This document shows, one piece after another, positions 6,382 through 9,776 of a DNA stretch of 9,776 bases; position 1 is the stretch's first letter, and each line of letters starts with the position of its first letter. Source of the stretch: an uncultured Pseudomonadales bacterium (GTDB lineage: Bacteria > Pseudomonadota > Gammaproteobacteria > Pseudomonadales > IMCC2047). Made by a program: the position numbers and the translations under genes. The stretch is from positions 1 through 9,776 of the forward strand of contig CAMYKE010000180.1 in assembly GCA_947258895.1 (NCBI GenBank), given 5' to 3'. Below the pieces are notes generated by a model, which was not told the DNA's origin, ran no database searches, and was given only the letters and a program-made list of their open reading frames with translations.

Positions 6382-7146
6382 ATGAGACATGTATGGCTAA
6401 CTGGAATGGGTAGTAACCTTGCCCTGGCGATCGGACTCGCAGGCTTTGCTCCCATCGCAATGGGAGACGATGAACTCGAGTGGGATGAAGCCGAACTCTT
6501 CTTCGAGCTGAATGACACCGACGGCGACCTGGGTATTCACGCCAACATCGATGGAGGACCATGGAAAAAACTGATCATCGAGGATAGTAACGAGAAAAAG
6601 ATCCTGAAGATTCGCACCCGTGGGCGCCTAAAAGAACAGGGCATGACCCAGCTGGAATGGGAAAGCGCCGAACCCACGTTTGACGAGTTGTCCCCGGCTG
6701 AATTTTTTGAGCGATTTCCCGAAGGTGTGTACGAGATCGAAGGCAAGACTCTCGACGGTGAGGAACTGGAGGCTGAAGTGGTACTGAGCCATGTCATGGC
6801 GGCCCCGGTGCCGAACCTGACCGTGAACGGGTCGATGGCGGCTGAGAACTGCGATGCCCCGGATCTCCCGCAGGTGATGCTTCCCGTCCTGGTGGACTGG
6901 GACGAGGTCCTGGAATCACATCCGCTGATCGGTACCCCTGGCGTACCCGTCGAGATCTCGCGCTACCAGTTCTTTGTGGAACGCGACGATGTGAAGATCA
7001 GCGTTGACCTGGATGCCGACGTTACCGAGTTTCCGGTTCCCGACGCCTTCCTCTCGGCTACCGGGGTGTGGAAGTATGAGGTGATTGCCCGCACTGAGGG
7101 CGGCAACAACACCGCCGTTGAATCCTGCTTCGAGCTAATCGAGTAA
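6382..7146 (+). CDS. Secreted acidic protein, probable two-domain, function unknown
   Basis: The 254-residue product starts with a signal peptide: a basic start (MRHVW), a hydrophobic core (LALAIGLAGFAPIA) and a probable cleavage after AMG at residue 28. The mature protein is strongly acidic. Its first part holds LNDTDGDLGIHANID (43-57), which resembles a DxDGD calcium-binding loop, and EFFERFPEGVYEIEGKTLDGEELEAE further on. The second part (from about residue 140) looks beta-rich and fibronectin-III-like (VPNLTVNG, VLVDWDEV, VPVEISRYQFFVER, WKYEVIARTEGGNNT). The only two cysteines after the signal, Cys157 and Cys249, could form a disulphide in the periplasm or outside the cell. An AGGAG 7 nt before the ATG (6370-6374) fixes the start. 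I recall similar uncharacterised secreted proteins from Gammaproteobacteria but no named function. It appears to be transcribed alone. Confidence 0.88.
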   Translation: MRHVWLTGMGSNLALAIGLAGFAPIAMGDDELEWDEAELFFELNDTDGDLGIHANIDGGPWKKLIIEDSNEKKILKIRTRGRLKEQGMTQLEWESAEPTFDELSPAEFFERFPEGVYEIEGKTLDGEELEAEVVLSHVMAAPVPNLTVNGSMAAENCDAPDLPQVMLPVLVDWDEVLESHPLIGTPGVPVEISRYQFFVERDDVKISVDLDADVTEFPVPDAFLSATGVWKYEVIARTEGGNNTAVESCFELIE

Positions 7147-7169
7147 TACCAGAGACGATCCACTGTGGC

Positions 7170-7209
7170 GCAACACGAGCCGGGCGGTGATGCCGCCCCG
7201 CCCTGTTGC
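7170..7209. terminator. Candidate hairpin between convergent genes
   Basis: GGGCGG (7182-7187) pairs with CCGCCC (7193-7198) over a 5-nt loop, and an outer GCAACA (7170-7175) pairs with TGTTGC (7204-7209). It lies 24-63 nt past the secreted-protein stop codon. No U-tract follows on either strand, so termination is plausible but not of the canonical intrinsic type. Confidence 0.35.
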
Positions 7210-7217
7210 CAATTGCT

Positions 7218-7238
7218 GTAGTAACTCCGGATTACTAC
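7218..7238. repeat. 7-bp inverted repeat in convergent intergenic DNA
   Basis: GTAGTAA (7218-7224) and TTACTAC (7232-7238) flank the 7-nt CTCCGGA. The position, between converging genes and just beyond the glucosidase stop codon, suggests a structure at a transcript end. It is AT-rich and lacks a T-run, so the role is unclear. Confidence 0.3.
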
Positions 7239-7282
7239 CATGCCCGGGAAAGTGATCGGTTTACTTCAATACCGCATACTCG

Positions 7283-7457
7283 TTATGGCGAGCGGGTACA
7301 CGACGGTGAACACGCCGGGTTTTGTTTCGCCCTTTTGCTAAGCGGGGTATAGTGCACATCGAGTTCGGTAGAGCGGATTCCATTTATAGTACCGCGCAGG
7401 CCATTCCGGGTAGCTACCGCACCTGAATTCTTGCCGCCTGGTACCCCGCAAGCGTTA
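7283..7457 (-). other. Out-of-frame former 3' end of the glucosidase gene
   Basis: In the present frame this encodes a tail of about 58 residues with scattered cysteines and no resemblance to the beta-sandwich C-terminus of GH13 enzymes. In the frame expected without the duplication the same DNA reads VTLAGYQAARIQVR and stops at the TAG whose plus-strand complement is 7414-7416. That reading fits the final strand usually ending in a PYEARVY-like motif. Bases 7283-7413 would then be former non-coding DNA. Confidence 0.7.
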
Positions 7458-9121
7458 CAGAAGCATCGTTCCGTCGAAGTTCCAGAAGCATCGCTCCGTC
7501 GCAGTTCCGGGTAGTTATTGATCAGGATCTTGCCACCTTCCAGCTCCCCTGGTAACTCGATCGTTACTTCATCGGTTGCGAAATTCAACAGCACCAGGAT
7601 CACTTCGTCATCGAGGCTACGGGTATAGGCGTAGAGTTGCTCGTGATCGGGGAACAGCAGCTCATAGAGGCCATACACCAGCGTCAGGCTGTCCTTGCGC
7701 AACTTCGCCATTTGCCGGAAATAATTCAGTGGCGAATCGGGTACGTTTTCCTGCGCGGCGACGTTAATCTCGGTAAAGTTTGGGTTGACCTTGAGCCAGG
7801 GGGTGCCGGAAGTGAAACCGGCATGCGCCGAGTCATCCCATTGAATGGGCGTGCGCGCGTTATCCCGTGCGCACAGCTTGTGGGATTCCATAAACTTGTC
7901 TAAATCACCCCCTTCCTGTTTGGTCAGGTGATACCAGTTAATCGTCATGATATCGCGGTAATCCTCGATAGTATCGAACTTGATGTTGGTCATGCCGATT
8001 TCGTCACCCATGTAGTAGTACGGCGTGCCGCGCATGGATAACAGATAGGTGGTTAGCATTTTCGATGCCGCCTCGCGCCATGGCGGCGTGTCATTTGCCC
8101 AGCGCGTAACCATGCGGGCGAAGTCATGATTCCCGAAATAAACGGTGTTCCAGCCTTTTTCGTTAAACACCTGGTCCCATTCCGTCATCACCTGCTTAAA
8201 CTTCACCAGGTTCTGGAAATCGTCATTGACGATAAATCGTTCCCCGACCCCGATCGACTGATGATCAAAGTGATAACTCATGTTCAATTCCTGGCGATCT
8301 TCCGCGACCAGATCCAGCACGTTCGCAGGCTTGGTCCCCGGGCCTTCGGCCACGGTCATGATGTCGTAGTGCTGCAACACTTCCCGATTCATTTCTTGCA
8401 GGAATTCATGCAGGCGAGGACCCTGGGCATACATATCGATCATCGCGGCGCCGTGATAATCCGGGAATTCGGGATAGCCGTCGTGCTTGGAAATAAAGGT
8501 AATCACATCCATCCGGAAGCCATCGATTCCCTTCTTGAACCAGTAGTGCATCATGTCGTAGATTTCCTGGCGCACCTGCGGATTTTCCCATTTCAGGTCG
8601 GGTTGCTTAACCGCAAAATAATGCAGGTAGTGGGCGTCGGTCTGCTCGTCGTATCTCCAGGCGTTGGCCTGGTCATCGAAATAACTCCAGCGACGAGGGG
8701 GCTTGCCCTTCTCGGCCGGCCACCAGTGGTAGTAGTCGCGATAGGGGTTGTCGCGAGAGCTGCGGGACCGCTTGAACCACTCGTGTTCGTCGCTGGTGTG
8801 GTTGACCACCAGGTCCATCACGACCTTGAGCCCACGACTATGCATTCCGTCGAGTAACTCCTTAAAGTCCGTCATGGTGCCGAACTCATCCATAATGTCC
8901 CGGTAATCGCTGATATCGTACCCGTTATCATCATTCGGCGATTTGTAGACCGGATTCAGCCAGACTACGTCCACTCCAAGGCTCTTGATGTAATCGAGCC
9001 GATTGATAATGCCCCGCAGATCGCCAACACCGTCGCCATTGCTATCCTGGAAACTGCGAGGATATATCTGGTAAACAATTGCTTCTTTCCACCATACGCG
9101 TTTGATTTTACTGAGCTGCAT
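7283..9121 (-). CDS. malL: GH13 oligo-1,6-glucosidase (MalL-like) with frameshifted C-terminal tail
   Basis: The enzyme hydrolyses terminal alpha-1,6 (and probably some alpha-1,4) glucosidic bonds of isomalto-oligosaccharides in the cytoplasm; no signal peptide is present. The N-terminal barrel is intact: WWKEAIVYQIYPRSF (10-24), DSNGDGVGDL (26-35), NDDNGYDISDYRD (63-75), DLVVNHTS (103-110), nucleophile Asp205 in GFRMDV, acid/base Glu259 in TVAEG and Asp333 in GNHD. Val206 after the nucleophile is the residue associated with alpha-1,6 specificity. ARTPIQWDDSAHAGFTSGTPW is also MalL-like. An AAGGA 7 nt before the ATG supports the start. The frame gives 612 residues, above the usual 555-560, because a 25-bp tandem duplication (7458-7507) shifts the frame after LINNYPELRR and adds an unrelated Cys/Ser/Arg-rich tail. 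With one copy the protein would be 560 residues, ending GYQAARIQVR at 7414. The body is sure; activity is not. Confidence 0.93.
   Translation of the reverse strand: MQLSKIKRVWWKEAIVYQIYPRSFQDSNGDGVGDLRGIINRLDYIKSLGVDVVWLNPVYKSPNDDNGYDISDYRDIMDEFGTMTDFKELLDGMHSRGLKVVMDLVVNHTSDEHEWFKRSRSSRDNPYRDYYHWWPAEKGKPPRRWSYFDDQANAWRYDEQTDAHYLHYFAVKQPDLKWENPQVRQEIYDMMHYWFKKGIDGFRMDVITFISKHDGYPEFPDYHGAAMIDMYAQGPRLHEFLQEMNREVLQHYDIMTVAEGPGTKPANVLDLVAEDRQELNMSYHFDHQSIGVGERFIVNDDFQNLVKFKQVMTEWDQVFNEKGWNTVYFGNHDFARMVTRWANDTPPWREAASKMLTTYLLSMRGTPYYYMGDEIGMTNIKFDTIEDYRDIMTINWYHLTKQEGGDLDKFMESHKLCARDNARTPIQWDDSAHAGFTSGTPWLKVNPNFTEINVAAQENVPDSPLNYFRQMAKLRKDSLTLVYGLYELLFPDHEQLYAYTRSLDDEVILVLLNFATDEVTIELPGELEGGKILINNYPELRRSDASGTSTERCFCNACGVPGGKNSGAVATRNGLRGTINGIRSTELDVHYTPLSKRAKQNPACSPSCTRSP
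7458..7507. repeat. 25-bp tandem duplication in the glucosidase gene
   Basis: Bases 7458-7482 and 7483-7507 are adjacent copies matching at 23 of 25 positions; the differences are T/C at position 12 and A/C at position 20. Twenty-five is not a multiple of three, so the second copy moves the glucosidase into another frame. The two mismatches suggest the duplication is not brand-new, or that one copy drifted. Confidence 0.9.
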
Positions 9122-9157
9122 GTTGTCATCCTTCTGTGATGAGCCCCGAGTAAATAT

Positions 9158-9246
9158 CCCCCGGCAAAGCCGGGGGCTTTAGTTTTGTGAGCCGCTCGAA
9201 GCGGCGGTTACGGAACCTGCGGTTCCTCGCGATCCCTAAAGGGATC
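9158..9246 (-). repeat. Run of four short hairpins downstream of tnpA
   Basis: Reading plus-strand coordinates: CCCCCGGC/GCCGGGGG (9158-9176, loop AAA), GCCGCT/AGCGGC (9191-9205, loop CGA), GGAACC/GGTTCC (9212-9226, loop TGC) and GATCCC/GGGATC (9231-9246, loop TAAA). All four have perfect stems of 6-8 bp and loops of 3-4 nt, separated by 14, 6 and 4 nt. The outermost is probably the transposase-recognised right-end hairpin and may also act as a terminator, since an A/T-rich ATATTTA follows it on the minus strand. The role of the other three is unknown. Confidence 0.75.
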
Positions 9247-9248
9247 AA

Positions 9249-9677
9249 CTACATCAGTTTCAATTGGTCAATTCGCCGGTCTTCAGACTCCTGGTGCCTT
9301 ATATAGGCCCGGATAACCTGTTCATCTCGACCCACCGTTGACGCAAAATACCCTCTTGCCCAAAAATGCTGGCCGGCATAGTTCCTTTGTTTCCCTGAAA
9401 ACCGTCGTGCAATTTGAATCGCACTTTTCCCTTTGATAAATCCAATCACTTGGGCAACTGCATACTTTGGCGGAATCGATATCATCAAGTGGACATGGTC
9501 CGACATTAAGTGACCTTCCTCAATCAGACTTTCCTTCTGCCTGGCCAAACTGTGAAATATTTCGCCCAATTCCCGTCTAATCTGGCCGAACAATATCTTC
9601 CTTCGATACTTGGGAATGAAAACAACGTGATACTTACACTCCCATCTCGTGTGATTTAAACTGTTTACTTGTCTCAT
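9249..9677 (-). CDS. tnpA: IS200-type Y1 (HUH) transposase TnpA
   Basis: TnpA is a small single-strand DNA transposase of the HUH superfamily that cuts and joins the hairpin ends of its element through a tyrosine-DNA bond. The 142-residue product is full length for the family. The metal-binding HUH motif is His61-Val-His63 (LMSDHVHLM), and the catalytic tyrosine is Tyr125 in IRAYIRHQ. Other family blocks are WECKYHVVFIPKYRR (12-26), PPKYAVAQVIGFIKGKSA (69-86) and QHFWARGYFASTVGRDE (103-119). The ATG at 9677 is chosen because AAAGGAG lies just upstream and the protein then starts MRQVNSLNHT; the frame extends 11 more codons to 9710 without support. All key residues are present, so the transposase may be active. 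IS200 relatives are tightly repressed at translation, which cannot be judged here. Confidence 0.95.
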   Translation of the reverse strand: MRQVNSLNHTRWECKYHVVFIPKYRRKILFGQIRRELGEIFHSLARQKESLIEEGHLMSDHVHLMISIPPKYAVAQVIGFIKGKSAIQIARRFSGKQRNYAGQHFWARGYFASTVGRDEQVIRAYIRHQESEDRRIDQLKLM

Positions 9678-9759
9678 GGTTTCTCCTTTGCGTGGTGCTT
9701 GGCGGCTCACGCATTGGAGTTACTATGAGACTTCCGTATCTGTCAAACTATGAAGGCCT

Positions 9760-9776
9760 CCCCAGCAGAGCTGGGG
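9760..9776. repeat. Left-end hairpin of the IS200-type element
   Basis: CCCCAGC (9760-9766) and GCTGGGG (9770-9776) form a 7-bp stem with loop AGA, ending exactly at the window edge. It lies 83 nt upstream of the tnpA start, a normal place for the subterminal left-end hairpin. The stem differs in sequence from the right-end hairpin but has the same 3-nt loop size. Confidence 0.65.

Larger units (their letters stand above)
9149..9776 (-). mobile_element. IS200-type insertion sequence (IS200/IS605 family), left end cut by the window
   Basis: The element has one Y1 transposase gene and no tnpB in the window, with subterminal hairpins rather than terminal inverted repeats, as expected for IS200-like elements. 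The hairpin at 9158-9176, followed on the transposase strand by ATATTTAC, is the likely right end; the hairpin at 9760-9776 is the likely left end, whose outer side is beyond the window. The exact boundaries are estimates. The element lies about 30 bp upstream of the glucosidase start on the same strand. It looks more AT-rich than the neighbouring metabolic genes. Confidence 0.8.

Noticed and set aside
7458..7507. Possible CRISPR-like array
   Set aside because: There are only two directly adjacent copies with no spacer, inside a coding gene, so this is a simple tandem duplication.
8126..8857. Open frame of 243 codons on the plus strand opposite the glucosidase gene
   Set aside because: It is fully antisense to a strongly conserved GH13 coding region, and its translation is a low-complexity Val/His/Ile-rich sequence with no family resemblance.
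9158..9246. Possible CRISPR or REP repeat array
   Set aside because: The four hairpins differ in sequence from one another, so they are not copies of a common repeat; they belong to the IS200-type end region.

Overview
The window looks like chromosomal DNA from a moderately GC-rich gammaproteobacterium. UbiX is close to the E. coli type in length and in its C-terminal SRWQGA motif, and TIGR02444 (DUF2390) and DUF502 proteins are common in that class. The genus cannot be fixed from the sequence. No rRNA, tRNA, CRISPR array or replication origin is visible.

Layout, left to right. (1) Bases 1-361, minus strand: 5' part of an FMN-dependent NADH:azoreductase gene (azoR), cut by the window edge. 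A LysR-type regulator gene (598-1539, plus) diverges from it, and the AT-rich gap holds palindromes placed where a LysR operator for azoR would be expected. (2) Bases 1678-3957, plus: a tight three-gene operon made of ubiX (prenyl-FMN synthase), a TIGR02444 protein and an FMN-dependent alpha-hydroxy-acid dehydrogenase of the lactate dehydrogenase family. The genes overlap by 8 and 4 bases and all three appear to start with TTG or GTG. (3) Bases 4016-5929, minus: a DUF502 inner-membrane protein followed by an MFS transporter. (4) Bases 5930-6381: a non-coding divergent region with an 8-bp inverted repeat and a nested 54-nt inverted repeat. (5) Bases 6382-7146, plus: a secreted acidic protein of unknown function. 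(6) Bases 7283-9121, minus: a GH13 oligo-1,6-glucosidase (MalL-like). A 25-bp tandem duplication near its 3' end shifts the frame and replaces the natural C-terminus with an unrelated tail. (7) About 9149-9776: an IS200-type element with a Y1 transposase on the minus strand, four successive hairpins behind the transposase gene, and the start of its left-end hairpin at the window edge.

Three flavin enzymes (azoreductase, prenyl-FMN synthase, hydroxy-acid dehydrogenase) lie within 4 kb. Only the ubiX-TIGR02444-dehydrogenase set is physically coupled. UbiX supplies prenylated FMN to UbiD decarboxylases in ubiquinone synthesis, and the dehydrogenase family usually passes electrons to quinone or oxygen, so a respiratory-chain theme is a reasonable but unproven inference. 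The right-hand third looks more accessory: a sugar hydrolase with a damaged 3' end sits directly behind an insertion sequence. I see no clear defence, secretion or biosynthetic system. The most unusual items are the glucosidase duplication, the hairpin array of the IS element and the nested inverted repeat at 6153-6206.
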